A stretch of 64,000 bases of DNA from Tenebrio molitor (GCF_963966145.1 NC_091048.1:5642001-5706000), one strand, 5' to 3'. Positions 22,550 to 35,289 are shown, counted from the stretch's first letter. The notes: generated by a model not told the origin, from the sequence alone. A program made the numbers and translations.

Positions 22550-22690
22550 GGGGTTGAAGAGTCGATTGTGAATGAACCACTTGTCTTAAAAACACTGATT
22601 TTTCAAATTGCAGATTTAAAAACACAAACAACGCAAAAAGTGAGGTTAGATTTAAACAGCTGATCAGAGTTGTAATCCGGTGCTTTTGAC
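22550..22690. mobile_element. MITE family A, copy 3 (truncated)
   Basis: It starts GGGGTTGAAGAGTCGATTGT and keeps the AAAAAGTGAGGTTAGATTT and AACAGCTGATC blocks. It breaks off near TGTAATCCGGTGC, so the right terminal repeat is gone. Confidence 0.7.
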
Positions 22691-23066
22691 AGAATGTGTT
22701 GATATTATGTATTTTGACAAATTCTATTTACCACATTTTCTTGAGTTGCGGAAAATATTCAAGATTATTCCTACTTTGAGATAAACAAGCTTGTTGCAAG
22801 CTCCAGTAACTTCTAAAACATTTCGAAATGGTAATTTTTGTTCACCTCTATTTTCCATTTAAAAATCAACACAGATTTACGCAAGGTAGGCAGATTGTTA
22901 TAATTGTTTACAGACAGATTTCTTGAAGCGTTTCGTACTCTAGACCATGACATCTTGTTAGTTAAACGTCCCCTCATTTGATTACATTTCTTGCTTCGTG
23001 ATTATGACTTCAATAGAAAAGAGTTCAACTGCTGCGTTGGTCATGCGGATATCGAACAGTTAATAT
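22691..23066. other. AT-rich stretch, nothing recognised
   Basis: No supported gene or repeat. Confidence 0.45.
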
Positions 23067-23067
23067 A

Positions 23068-23277
23068 TCAGGTGTTCATTTAAATTTATCCTTGAAGTAG
23101 ATGTTGAAGAGTCGATTGTGAACGCACGACGTATGTATACAGATCACGGATCAGCTGTTTAAATCTAACCTCACTTGTTGCGTTGTTTATGGTTTTACTC
23201 TGCAAACGGTCGAGTGGTGCGGTGCGTTCACAATCGACTCTTCAAGGCCAACTTTGAGGATAAATGAACACCCGATA
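23068..23277. mobile_element. MITE family A, copy 4 (complete)
   Basis: Left GGTGTTCATTTAAATTTATC, right GATAAATGAACACCCG, with AGTCGATTGTGAACGCAC and its inverse just inside. About 210 bases, same interior as copy 1. Confidence 0.8.
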
Positions 23278-23759
23278 CTTGTTACTGCTGATTTTTCTCA
23301 ATGGCTGTTTAATTTATTTAGTAAGAAACTCTACTCTCGGGTGCTTTGTAAATATCCAGTAGCTAGGTCCAGATTGTTATGATTTGCTTTACCTTTTTCA
23401 GTACTATGAAGCCCCCTTGCAAGGTGGTCAAACAATTTTTGCTGTAACTGCAGTTCAAGAAACACTCTAACGACTAGTGAAAGCCCTATCAAAATAAGTT
23501 CAGTAGTTTTTCAGTTATAAGTGCCCAAGTGATACATACATATGGATATGTATATGTTTTGCGTTTTATAATTAATAATATTGATGCGAATTACTCATTT
23601 TCTTTAACAGCAGTAGTTTTTGCAATACATAACAAAATTAATTGAGTATTTGATCCTACTGCTACCTAGTCATGGTACATAATACATAATTGAAAATAAT
23701 AATAGTTGGAATTCTTTCGTATTTAAATAAGAGATTCAGTAACTAGAGGAGGTTTCAAT
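23278..23759. other. AT-rich stretch, nothing recognised
   Basis: No supported feature. Confidence 0.45.
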
Positions 23760-24640
23760 TTTCCACTCCATCTTCAATCGGTTTCAGCTTTGCTGTGTCC
23801 AGGTCCAATAAAATTAAGTCATGTCGCCGTTAAGGTCCATTAAACCGTGTCGTTTCCAACGACTCCGTCCGCGTCCCTTTCCAATTGGGTTTTTTGTGTG
23901 AAATCAACCCGCAACGACAGTGTTGAAAAAAGCGTTTTCAGGGTCTAATCAGCGGTAATCCCGTGCAAAAAAAAATACTGTTGCATCTGATTTGAGTGCG
24001 CAGGTAGTTGTTAGGTCGGTGTTTGCAGGAAAAGCAGGTAGCAAGCGATTCTCCGTTGATTAGCACCTTGCAAAGCGGTACAGGTAAAGGCTTCGGCACC
24101 TTTGGGCGAATATTAACTAGCTTACCCAATCTGCTGTGGCAGTAAACAGAGCAAAAAAACATTTATTAGATGACTGTCTGCCCTTGCCTCCGAAGCTCGC
24201 CTTTATTAATACAAAAAATCGACGGTATTTTTTCAACGACGCTTATAATTAACCACATTGTTATGGTAACAAGACGTGGAGGGAACGGTCGTTCCGACAA
24301 CAAAAAACTTATTATCAGGAAATATTTTACGCGACGGTTTCTTCGTGGTTTCTTCGGTGGAGTAATCGCCGGTGATTAATCGTCGACAAATTATTATCAA
24401 TTCTTGTGGTAACGGTTTTGAACTTGAGCTGGTTGAGGTAATTAAAAGAGATAATGCCGTAATGAAATTTGCACTTATCAAACGGTAAATACCGGGTTAA
24501 AGTTGATGGATTAATTTGGGTTGGCGACTGATTATCTCGCCATCACGTGATCTGATAGCAGATAGGGGAATCCTCCAGAGCAGGGGCGGATCACGCGATT
24601 GCGTCAAAGGACTATCGCATCTAGCAAATCTAGATTAAGG
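23760..24640. promoter_or_regulatory. GC-richer unique block
   Basis: Higher CpG than the flanks, non-repetitive, with overlapping frames on both strands (24170-24379, minus 24162-23938, minus 24481-24233). None shows a domain. Possibly regulatory. Confidence 0.25.
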
Positions 24641-25434
24641 ATAATAACTGACTCACAAATTAATCATCAATGACAATTTGTCATGCCAATTTACACAAAA
24701 CAAAAAAATAATTTTGTGTAGTGAGCTCGCCGCGCTTACTTCTGTTTCGTCGACTTGAATGTTGTAGCACAGCAGTAGAATATCTTTTGTGGAAAATGTT
24801 TGTTTTAACGTTGTTTCGTATTTGCTGAAATTAATTATGGCACGCCTCTGCTTTGGCGTAACATGTGACCAAATGAGTGCGTCGCAGCTACATTGTTCCG
24901 ATTTATTTATAACATTTTAATTATTGTTATCTTCAGACATGAGTTTTGTAATAAAAATAAATATCTGCGATTATATCTGGTCTGTAGTGGCAATTTTATG
25001 ACCCACAACAAAATGGTTTTTAATGAAATGATATAAGATTAGGTAGTCCAGAGTCTGTTCATTATTTTCTCCGAGCCCAGCCTCTCTAGATTAAGGTGGA
25101 ATATACACAGACATTTGCGGATTATTGTAGATTTAACATTTTGGCTTTAGATAAATTGTTAAGTTGCGAAATGAAAACACGACTTGCAAATTAATGAGTG
25201 TTTTTGTTTTCGCAACCGATTGTTGTTCAAAAAACCGTATGTTTCTTATCAGGCTTTGGATGTTTTTAAGAAACGGTTACGTTTCTGCATCATCTGTTTA
25301 GCAATAGATTTTTAATTTGCTGCTTATTTATTATCTCACTCTGTTTTGCACTTCATTATTTACATGATGTGATAATTGACACTCAGTATGATTTGAATGG
25401 ACAAAACCTTACTGACTCAAAGAGACAGCTAAAA
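24641..25434. other. AT-rich stretch, nothing recognised
   Basis: No supported feature. Confidence 0.45.
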
Positions 25435-25436
25435 CA

Positions 25437-25677
25437 TGTAGGGGTTTTGGATTCTCTCGTGGGCTGTGACCTTGGAAATATTTGCGCGCAGGCGGAGCGA
25501 TAAACCAGTGAAAAATCTGTAAATGAAAACTGAAAACGTCGACTACTTTCCAATTCAAATAGACGAGAGAGAGACGAAATTAACGTAGCGAATGACGATA
25601 TTTTCCGGTCAGTTTGTAGCACTTGTTGAGATTTGCGCAGATATGACTCATAGCCCATGAGAAAATCCAAGACCTCT
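25437..25677. mobile_element. MITE family B, copy 2
   Basis: Left TTTTGGATTCTCTCGTGGGC, right ATAGCCCATGAGAAAATCCA. It shares GCGGAGCGATAAACCAGTGA and GACGAGAGAGAGACGAAATT with other copies. A minus-strand frame here (25670-25383) is a shadow of the element. Confidence 0.8.
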
Positions 25678-26350
25678 ACAAATAAAAAAAAAAAGTATTT
25701 AGAATTAAACTGAGAAGACAGAACTAAACTGGTTTATTATTGTTGTTGATTTTTCAAATCATCGAGTAGATATTTAATTTTTTTTTTTTGAGATATCGCT
25801 TTCCATACCTTGGTTAACTGGATTATGAATGTTTGTTCAGTGTTGTAAAATGAAGGATTTATGAGACACTTTTTTATTTATACCTTAAATAATATCCTAC
25901 ATAAATCGCCTAAGGTCTAAGGCAATAAATTTAATGAAGCAGTTACAAAATTATATACGATAACAATAAATAGAGCCGAACTGTTATAAAAATTCCAAGA
26001 ACATTTTCCCATCCAAGCAACCGACCATCCTTATGACGACGTTTACCAAGTTGAAAGAAAAACCGCTAGCGGAAGAGTGAAAAACAGAAGGGTCGAGGTA
26101 GGTAGGATAATGGGAGGGAAATTACAGAAGTAACTCTGTCCACATCTATTGAAGGTTTAGTAATTAGGCAAATAATGGAATAAGTTAAGACATACAGTAT
26201 TTTCTTTACAGCTCACTTTGACGCCTATTTTTAAAAAATAATAATGTGTAAAGAGACCTTAAAGTGCTTGCTGAATACAATTTTTAGAGTAATTTATTAG
26301 CGTCACTTTAAAAATAAAGACAGATGCAACTATAGCAAAGATACAGATAT
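25678..26350. other. AT-rich stretch, nothing recognised
   Basis: No supported feature. Confidence 0.45.
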
Positions 26351-26353
26351 TTA

Positions 26354-26488
26354 GAGGTGTTGGATTCTCTCATGAGCTGTGACCTTGCAAATATCTGCGC
26401 GAAGGCGGAGCGATAAACCAGTGAAAAATCTGTAAATGAAAACTGATAACGTCGAAATGATTCATTGCCCATGAGAAAATCCAATTTT
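26354..26488. mobile_element. MITE family B, copy 3 (internally deleted)
   Basis: Both ends are present (GGTGTTGGATTCTCTCATGA and CCCATGAGAAAATCCAA). The interior jumps from AACTGATAACGTCGAAATGA straight to the right terminus, losing about 100 bases relative to copy 2. Confidence 0.75.
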
Positions 26489-27482
26489 TCAAAATGACGC
26501 CATTTCGGTTTCGATCATTTCCCAAACTTTACAAATATTGCAAGAATTGATCTTTCATCGTGGCAATAACATCGTGTCCTAATTTTTGACTAACAGTCTG
26601 ATTAATGAAACCATGAACGGATCTGTAAACGATTTTAAACTGGGTCAAATATATAAATTCCAGGAGCTAATAAAATAGATTCTAAAAAACTGATGATTAA
26701 GGATGCACTCGCCGCCAGTGAAAAAACAGTTCGTGCAAGTGGCCTAGTTACATTGAGAGCAATACTGAACAAATGAGTGATTTTTGCACTTAAAAAGCAT
26801 CACCACAACATTCCTGTAATTTTCAGTTTCACTATATTTCACTTCCTCTTAATAATCTGTGCGCCTCTTTCGGTGTTCATTTTGTTGGAGCTTGCCGCCA
26901 AAATTTACGAACAAACAAAATGTTTGCCTTGGTAATGTTTGATTATCGTTTTATTGGCGCGGTACTGATGACCTATTTTGTTCAACTCGGTGTTTGTTAA
27001 TTTTATCATTTTTTATTACAGGCTGCTGTATAAATCACAAATTCAGTAAAGTAAACCGAAGATTTGCTTCTTACAAACATCAAAGCAAATTTACCCTTCG
27101 CTATCGGGTTGTTTGATCCTTTACCAAATTTTTATGAGGCACGACCGGCGTCGATTCGAGAATGGGGCGTTTTATGGTAGGGTCCATGAGACAGTTTATG
27201 ATGGGTGTTTGGGGAAAGGTTTGAAAGCTGTGACCTCGACAATGGTAATAACCTGAATATCATGGTGTTTGCAAATACATAAATCACCCTTGGAGTTATT
27301 ACATTATTGCATTAGATTCACAATGGATTTGCTGCAAGAATGGAAATTTATGTAGGTTAATTCCACCTGAAAGGTAAAATCTGCTCAAATATTTCGGTGC
27401 TGGTTTGGCAGAACTTACCTCGTCCTGGAATGTGCCGAGCGAGAAAAAATCTGTGAACAAAATCCGATTTTAAAAAAATAAT
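26489..27482. other. Mostly AT-rich non-coding
   Basis: A slightly GC-richer patch at 27030-27230 has no recognised element. No gene. Confidence 0.4.
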
Positions 27483-27784
27483 TGGTAATTGTTCACTTTA
27501 ACTACTTCTGGAATTTTCGCGTTTTTTCTGGCTAGGCAGCTTCAGGGCGTCCTCCTACATCGTTTTCCACCAGTCAAACCTTGTGCAAATGAAAATTTTC
27601 CTTACCCTTTAGTTATACTAAGACTTGGCGCGACCTTGACGCGACCTTGAAACACAACAAGAGAGAAAAAAAAGCCATTTGCACAAGATTTGAATGGTGG
27701 GACACGATCTAGGAGGACGCCCTGAGGCTGTCTAGCTAGAAAAAACGCGAAAATTCCAGAAGTAGTTAAAGTGAACAATTACCA
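27483..27784. mobile_element. 302-bp foldback element with about 112-bp arms
   Basis: The left arm begins TGGTAATTGTTCACTTTAAC and the right arm ends with the exact inverse. About 112 bases per arm match with few differences, including AGGGCGTCCTCCTA and its inverse. An AATAAT stretch flanks both sides and may be a 6-bp target duplication, though AT-richness makes that weak. The loop of about 75 bases has a GCGCGACCTTGACGCGACCTTG direct repeat of GCGACCTTGA. No protein. Confidence 0.8.
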
Positions 27785-28250
27785 AATAATTATTCGTCTG
27801 TCAATCAGTTTTAATTTGGATAGATTTTGTAAGTACGTTTTGCAATTATGTAAAAGTTTCTTGATTAAATCTTATTTACTCACTTCAGCTTTCAATATGT
27901 CAGATTCAGAAACGAATTTGTCAAATTTGAGTTAGGAATTTCAAATGATTTAGGTACTTTACTTTATCTGCCGCTCGTCCGCGAAGATTATAACTTTATC
28001 TGCCGCTCGTCAGTTCGTCATATGCCAATGAAGTGACACTTTAGCATTATCAATCCAACAGTATAATGTCATATTTTACTGACGCAGTAGAATTTGTAGG
28101 TTTTTTTAAAGATCAAAGAATAGATGACAAAAATACTTTGAACGCGTAATCTAGAATTGTACACGCTGTGTTGTTTCCCTCTATTTTTTTAGCGGGATCA
28201 GGGTACTATTATTATATGATTTGCTCCGATTGTGAGCCTCAGGGCCCTAC
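27785..28250. other. Non-coding stretch with short duplicated phrase
   Basis: TTTATCTGCCGCTCGTC occurs twice (27963 and 27993). Otherwise nothing recognised. Confidence 0.45.
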
Positions 28251-29330
28251 TTTGGGACCTTGGTTATTGCGAACGTCGCACTAAAACCACCTGAATTCTT
28301 GGTTGTCGATGAGATTAATGCCGGACGTGAAGCAACTCCGTTATTTTGCATCGTACGTAGTAACGATTCAGTTCAGCTTTCCATTTTCCTGAAACGCGTC
28401 CTTCATACAAAATCGAGGTGCGCACTTGTTCCTGTCTTCACCTCGCATGTCGAGGCGGAAAAAACAGCGACCAGACATGTTAATTTCGTACCACTTTGTA
28501 CTTTCATGGTTCTCGTAAATAAATATGCAAAAGTGCATAATCAAAATTGGATCCTCGTTTCTTCACGTCTTCTTTTTATTGGGCGTGATTGGCCTCGGCG
28601 AAATTAAAATCGGCCGAAAGCCGAGACGAGATGATACTTATTTTCACAGTGCAGCGAAGATTGCATGTTATGTTCAATTTGCTGATGGGCAAGGAAGAAA
28701 GGATGGGTGATGCACGAGCCGATGGATGTGATGAAATGGACGAGTAATGCGGGTTAATTGACGTCCGTTTTGTGGTTTCTTTTTGCGTAGACGGTGTTCG
28801 ATTACCACCATATTCTTTATGGTCTCGTTATTGAATGTCCGTCCGGATAAGCTGTCAGGAGGGGTTTTGTCATTTGTGCAAAAAAATTACAACCTCTGGG
28901 AGTTATTATTTTTCTGGTCTGGTTTATGGTGGTTGCGGTCGTTGCCCCCCACTTTGACACCCCCGACGGTGAACTTCTTCGAAAAATTATCCACACCCTT
29001 TTGGAATACAAAACCCAATTTTCCCCGAGGTTTCCGCAGGGTTGTAAATCTCTCGGGTAATTTATGGTTCGCCGACGGATTTGTGACCGCAAATCGGCGG
29101 GTTCCCTTTATCGGCAATAAAGCACGTGCAGCTCACTAATTTTTAACCAAGGAAGAATGTTCCCGACGTACTTCCCAGAAATGTGACAAATTAAGCGGCA
29201 CTGGGATCCCGGCGCCATATTATAAAATGGCGGACCACGCAATTTTGTTTGATAATCGTCGCCTTGATGTCTATTTGGCAAAAGCTTAGAGAATCGGCGC
29301 TTTGAAGTCGATCATGTTGTTTTTAATAGA
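28250..29330. promoter_or_regulatory. Largest GC-richer unique block
   Basis: About 1.1 kb of non-repetitive, higher-GC DNA with several long-ish open frames on both strands (+28260-28607, +28783-29139, minus 29117-28817). None shows a motif I recognise, and opposite-strand frames overlap, which argues against simple coding. It includes CGGCGCCATATTATAAAATG near 29210, with a TATAAAA. Candidate enhancer/promoter region or non-coding exon. Confidence 0.3.
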
Positions 29331-30540
29331 AAAGAGACACAAAACGATTAATTGCTTTTGCAAAATACTAACAATAAGATAACGTCGGAAAGTGAAGGTT
29401 GAAGAGAAATTTTCTGCTTGGCTGAGATTAAGATTAAGTCAAAAGCAGACAAAATAATTATTATGAAACATGGATTTCATTGGCGGCGACTTCAAGACTT
29501 ACGATAATTTGCCGCCGTTAAGGATTTACCGTTCTGGGTCTAGGTTATTATAGCCTACGTAATCCTATTTGTTCTATATATTAGAAAATTATGAAAATTT
29601 TATTGGTTTCATTTTTTATATCCAGAAAAATTCACGTCGTTCCAATTTTTTTTTTACAGATTTATTACCTAAAATTTTAATATTTTCACTGGTGTTGCCG
29701 TTAATTTTAAAATTTAATTGACATGTCCTGTTTTTTCTTAATCTATAGACGTGTATACTGTAAAAATAAATTCACAACGGTAGTTTTTGTTGTTTTCTTT
29801 ACGCCTCTTCAAGGGTTTTGAGGTATTACAAAACAACTCAAAAATGAAATCATTAAAGATATTAAAAAATACAAGTCAATTATGATAAGATAAATAATTA
29901 AAAAATCTAGGTTAAGGAGACAAATAATATAAAATTATACAAAAAGGCCATGAATTCTCGTTAAAAAACAGATTTGTGATAATAATTTGAATGTTATTGA
30001 AATGAGATATTAATTACATAATATTGTAATAAGTTGTAACAACGTTCAATATGAAATATACAAACAGAATTTTAAAAGGTGGCATTGAATTATACAATTT
30101 CCCTAGTGTTTTGGAGAGGGAGATAGAAGAAAATAAAAAATAGACATACAAAAAAAAGGTACTAGGCTCAACTGATTATGTTCAGTGGGTGTAGAAAGAA
30201 TTAAAGACAATTAGAAAACAAATAAAAAATATGCAATTGGAAATAAAAAAGAGAAGTAAGAGAAATGAAACAGGAATAAAAGACACAACAATAAAAACAG
30301 GTGGTGCAAACGTAACAAGTAAGAAAAAGCTTTAAAAACAGCAAAGCTGACATGAAGAAAAAAATAATACATAATTGTATTTAAAATTGTGTATAAAAAT
30401 CAAATTATTATTTCAAATACATAATTAGAAAATAAGAATATCGGAATGGAGAACCAAGTTTTAAAATCATTGTTCACAACACTTTCTGATATAAAAAAAT
30501 TTCAGTAGTAACTAGAAAACTCTTACACGATACTGAAATA
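29331..30540. other. Very AT-rich, purine-skewed stretch
   Basis: From about 30100 to 30350 the + strand is dominated by A and G, as in decayed LINE ORFs elsewhere in the window, but no frame can be recognised. Confidence 0.4.
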
Positions 30541-30545
30541 GTATA

Positions 30546-31128
30546 CAGGGTATTTCATGAATGATAATGAGCCGACGGAATTGAAAATGCAACCCACAAT
30601 ACACTTGCAAAGTTAACGTGGATATTTGCTATTTGATTTAAAAAACACAAAATATAGTTAGCGGTGCAGTGTCGTAAATTTTGACATAAACGTCATTTGC
30701 TCAGTTAAATGAAATTGCGAAAAAACGAAGAGTTTTCATTTTTGCGGAACGTTAATTGCTTCTGGGCTTTGTGGGGTAGATCATGCCGAAGATTGGAGAT
30801 TTTTCTCAAAAATGTTTCGTCCTCTGCAAAGAACTGGTTCGGCGAAGTTTTGCTATGAAGTTGGGTCCTGGTTTAGAAATCTGATTATCAATTTGCAAGA
30901 ACTGCAGCAAACAAGAGGCTACAGCAAATGTGAAATCTCAAATAGTGACCAATGATTGTAATAATTTACAGAGTTCAGTGTTGTTTGCAGTAATTAAGGA
31001 CATAACTTCTATTTCTATTTTCACTAATCACTTGCTCTTATGTTTGTTAAAATATAGTGTTTTCTTTTTTCAATTATTTTCAATTAATAATAATCAATGA
31101 ATTCACTTTTTCACGCCGTCATCAAGTC
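30546..31128 (+). mobile_element. Mariner-type element family D, copy 1 (one end only)
   Basis: It starts CAGGGTATTTCATGAATGAT after TA, followed by AATGCAACCCACAATACACT. The sequence to about 31128 matches, in reverse complement, 63991 down to about 63625, including GTTGTTTGCAGTAATTAAGG. No right terminus is visible, so it is 3' truncated or rearranged. No transposase recognised. Confidence 0.75.
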
Positions 31129-32120
31129 ATCAGACATTTATAGTTACTTAGTATAATAAACATTTTGTAAAAAGAAAAAGTTTAGTCTGTGTATTTTTTC
31201 AAAAGTTATCGTGAAGAAAAAAATTGTGAACGGAAGAAATTTTAACAAAATTGCGTATTTTTTCAAAATTATCGTGCGATCAACAATTACTTAGATAAGG
31301 GGTAGCTGTGCCTTTGACTGAGTTTCGGCAAACATTTTCAAATTTAAATTGAAACAGGTATAGGCAACCAAAAATACTTCCGTGTATCCAGAGTATCTGA
31401 ACGTCTAGATTTCGCCATACGTCCAAAACCTCGAAGGCTTCTTTGATCTAAATAATTTTTGACCGCACAGTATTAACTTAATTGACACCAAAATCAATAG
31501 GCTAGAGTTCTCTCTAAAACATAAAAAATATTCAGATAAACGTACTAAATTGTTCAAAATAACTCATCCGATTGTCACTAAAAATAAAAGACAAACATTT
31601 TCCAAAAAGAAAAACTGACATTGATACATTCTTGCAAACATTTTCGCGAAAAAAAAAATCATACACATGTACAATCTTCTTGGGGAAAATCACTTTTCGT
31701 CTTGTGGATAGGACAATAATCAGAATCTAATCTTATCTCGGCCATGATTTTTCGACCCCATCACCGTATTTCCATCTCCTTCAACATAGAAATAAAAAGG
31801 ATTAAATGGGATTTCAATTCACTCATCCATCATATATGTACTTGAATATAAAATCGTTCCACTTGATTCTTTATAATTTTGAGTTTTTTTACAATCGCAG
31901 ACTTGATTTAGAGTGAAGATAAAAAACTTGTAATTGTCCAAAAGAAAACAATAAGGTATCTCTACTAAAATACAACAAGATAAGTTTCTAGTTTTTTATT
32001 AGATTTATTTACTTAACTTATTAACGTATTTATAATTGAAGGAATCTTTTACAGTTTTATGTTGTCCTACACATGTTTTATTTTAGAGGTATTTTCTGTT
32101 AGCGACAGTCTAAGAAATGT
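31129..32120. other. AT-rich stretch, nothing recognised
   Basis: No supported feature. Confidence 0.45.
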
Positions 32121-32121
32121 A

Positions 32122-32330
32122 TGGGGTGTTCATTTAGATTTATCCTAAAAGTTGGCGTTGAAGAGTCCATTGTGAACGCACCACTCAGCCTGCGGAAGAA
32201 ATAAAAACACAAACAATGCAAAAAGTGAGGTTAGATTTAAACAGATGATACGCGATCTATAATCCGTGGTGCGTTCACAATCGACTCTTCAACGCCTGCT
32301 TTGAGGATAAATTTAAATGAACACCCGATA
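32122..32330. mobile_element. MITE family A, copy 5 (complete)
   Basis: Left GGGTGTTCATTTAGATTTAT, right ATAAATTTAAATGAACACCC, with the GTTGAAGAGTCCATTGTGAA signature and its inverse. The interior is in the opposite orientation to copies 1 and 4. Confidence 0.8.
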
Positions 32331-32600
32331 AGTACACCAATTGTTTTAAATGTGTCAGTTTGGCTTCACTGGCGGCCACTGTTAACCACCAGGTTATCTG
32401 AAAATAATACTTGTCCAAATTGTTTTATAATTGTACGATTCCATTATTTTTTAATTTCTATCTTTTTTCCAAGCCAGCCCATGAACACTTAATTGCAATC
32501 ATCAATTTTGGAGAAACTCTAACAAACCAGTACCTGGAGAATTGGAACGGTTGGAAAAAACTAGTGAAATGTCAAACGAGCTTAAGAGAAGAAAACGGTG
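32331..32600. other. AT-rich stretch
   Basis: Nothing recognised. Confidence 0.4.
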
Positions 32601-33250
32601 AACGTACCGCGCTTGTTAATCTCCCATAAACACCGAACAAAATGAAGACAAAAAAAAGAAGAAAACTGGCTTCTCGCGTTATTTATCAGATCCGGTCGTT
32701 GGGAAAAGACCGAGCCGGCAACGTGACGGAGACGATGAGGTGAAAGGTCGTCGAGGTTTTTGATGTCGGTGTCAAAACCTTTACACATTTATCTGCTTCA
32801 TTAACAACTGTCTGGTAGAGATATGTAAGACAAAACGCGTGCCTTGTGCCTAACATAAACATTTTACGATGCGATCTATGATCAAGAACACGCCACATAC
32901 GACGTCCGGCCTCGGTCAGAGGTCGAAGAGGCTTCGCTTTTCGACTTATTAACGACTTATTTATCAACATAAACATCCGTCCAGATAGCGGATCATATCT
33001 ATACATAGATGAGCAGACGGCTCTCGGGTAAATAAGCTCTATTCATGAGGCCGACGTAGCCATAACATAGATTTTTCCGTGACATCCAAGTCAACCAAGA
33101 ATGGCCCCAAAACCGACACATCGCCGACGGTACGATGTGCTCTTCGGAATATAATCGACGGCCTTCGGGGCTTGTGCTCATTCTTCCAGGTGTAGATGGC
33201 TCACGAGGGAGGGGAGTTTTTTTACTGAGTGGGTTCAACGATGGCCAATG
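32600..33250. promoter_or_regulatory. GC-richer unique island
   Basis: Non-repetitive CpG-containing block. Minus-strand frames (33238-32999, 33006-32686) lack recognisable domains. Possible conserved regulatory block. Confidence 0.3.
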
Positions 33251-33453
33251 GAATGATGTGCTGCTGCTAAGTGCATTATTAATGAATTGATTTTATTTCA
33301 AAAGGGACATTTCCACGAAAGCACTTTTTTTGCAAAAATCAGCTTCAGAGTTTATTCATGCAATATTACAGGTTGCAAACATTACTGAAATCTAGTAACG
33401 AAGGATTGAAGGATTATGTTGCATTGCAGCGGACACCCATCCAAACACTGACC

Positions 33454-33690
33454 TCACTCGACCTTGCTTAGCTTCGCTGATCGAATAAGAGAGAATAAGT
33501 GAAGAGAACTGTAATGAGTGAATGTAGAGGTGAAAAAAATGATTGAAAAGATAAAATATTTGGGAAAGCGTGCCAGTAGGGATGTGGTAGTATTAAAAGT
33601 AACTTTAATAAATGGAAAAATAAAGACAAATAACAAAACAAATAAGCAGACAAGAGGAATAGAAGAACATTTTTAATATAAGACACAGTA
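33454..33690 (+). pseudogene. Possible LINE ORF1 fragment
   Basis: One frame on the + strand reads IEKIKYLGKRASRDVVVLKV, which resembles the RNA-binding part of insect LINE ORF1 proteins, and the DNA is A/G-skewed as in the two clearer LINE remnants. The match is short and by eye only. Confidence 0.3.
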
Positions 33691-33697
33691 ATTAATC

Positions 33698-33850
33698 GAA
33701 GGTAAAATAACAAGACCTAATTTTGTTATCGGAGAAATTTTTCAATTTTACGAAAACTTTTTGCTTTCACTTTTACGAGTTGAATTTGGGTATTTTTATT
33801 CTGGTTAGGCTCGAGAGCTTTAGCTCGGGGGTTCAACCTTTGAATATGAA
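33698..33850 (+). repeat. Dispersed repeat family F, copy 1, with hairpin
   Basis: It matches 41685-41843 over about 150 bases (GAAGGTAAAATAA...TTTTACGAGTTGAATT...TTCTGGTTAGG). It ends in the hairpin GGTT...GAGAGCTTTAGCTCG...AACC at 33803-33838. Confidence 0.75.
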
Positions 33851-34436
33851 TATGTAATATTGTTTGAAACACGTGTTTGAAGAATCTGATATACTCGTGC
33901 TAATAAAAAGATAACTAAGAATATTCTTTCAAAGCGCAGCATACCTAAAAAGACTGGTCATTAAAAGCACCAATAAATTATCTTCAATGGTGTGCAAGCA
34001 TTCAATGGAATCTAAAGAAATCAACAAATCTTCAGAATGGGTTTGCCAGCCACATCGATGGCAAAAGAGACATAAACCGTGTCCATAAATTAGTACGCGA
34101 ATTTTTTTTATACTCAATAATTGTTAGTTCTTACTGAAGTTATTTCCATGTTTAGAGTTGCAAATATAGAAAAATTTAGCACAGCAGCTCGGTTTTGTTT
34201 GATCATACAATAATAAACGCTGGCAAGGAGTTATTTTGCAAGATCCTTACTACACGTGGTAGATTTATTTAGTTCTTGTTTTCCACGTCAAAACAAAGTC
34301 TCTATTTTATAACATTCACGCAGACTGGGTAGATAACAACAAATAAATCAATAATGATTAATTTTGATATTTCTAGTTTCAGCAAAAATACAATTATTAA
34401 GAAATATGTATAATAGCAAGTAGATAATAAAGTACA
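33851..34436. other. AT-rich stretch, nothing recognised
   Basis: No supported feature. Confidence 0.45.
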
Positions 34437-34509
34437 TTACGCTACGAGGTTGGTAAGTGTAATCGAGCCTCTGAGACTGTTATGAGCATTTAACAACCAT
34501 GTAGCGTAA
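34437..34509. repeat. Hairpin with CGAG-CGAG loop
   Basis: Perfect arms TTACGCTAC / GTAGCGTAA enclose a 55-base loop containing CGAGGTTGGTAAGTGTAATC followed by GAG, that is, two same-direction CGAG words. Confidence 0.65.
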
Positions 34510-35289
34510 ACTACCTTTTACGCGATCGAATCGAAAAAAACAAAAAAAGTGTCAAGTTTTGTGACAATTCACAAAAAACATGCAGTTCATTACATACATC
34601 AATTATCGCTATCTAAGTTATTACTTGTTTTGTTTTACATAACAGCATTAGTACTGTTATATTTTATAACCTGAGTGATGTCTTTGTGTTTCTTGTCGAA
34701 ACCAGCCAAGCTTTGTAAATGCAACTTACAGTGCTCTCACGATCTATGAATAACGCTGGTACGTGAAAAAACACGATCGTGCGAAAATGTTATGAAAAAC
34801 AAAGTTAATTTCCATTTAAAATCTGAAAGTTTGAATCATTTACAGCAAACTAAAAATAGCAAAAAATAAGAAATAATAGAAGTGAAATGGCTCGAGAAGC
34901 CTTCGGTATGTGACTTGTGTCGTTAAAATTGTGTGCGGTACTAGTTTTTTTTGCAGTACCTGGTCTTACTCATGTAAATTAGTACTACAAAAAGTAACTC
35001 TCGTTAGTGCGATCACCTTTCTACCTGCACACATCATTACCAAAACACATCATCCTTTACAAATCCCATTGTCTAAACCTATTAATTCCGGCCATAATAG
35101 TGATGTTTAGAGTTGTTCTTAACGTTGGGAAGTCGAATGTTTTAAGGTGGTCAAGTGGTGTTCGAGGGTAATTGTGAGGGTTGGCAGGCTTCGGCAATAT
35201 TTTTTCACCTGTCCTACCTGGAGCTATTTCGATTAGTTAAAATACAAAACCAATACGGGGAGAAGCTGTGAAAACATCCATTATGTTAA
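34510..35289. other. Mostly AT-rich non-coding stretch
   Basis: Frame 34910-35110 lacks features. No element recognised. Confidence 0.4.

Noticed and set aside
25383..25670. Minus frame with FTDFSLVYRSA, also seen at 42834-43166
   Set aside because: The shared peptide is a translation of MITE family B DNA and is broken or altered in other copies.
28817..29139. Overlapping frames on both strands of 76-118 codons
   Set aside because: GC-richer DNA has fewer stops; frames on opposite strands overlap fully and none has a domain.
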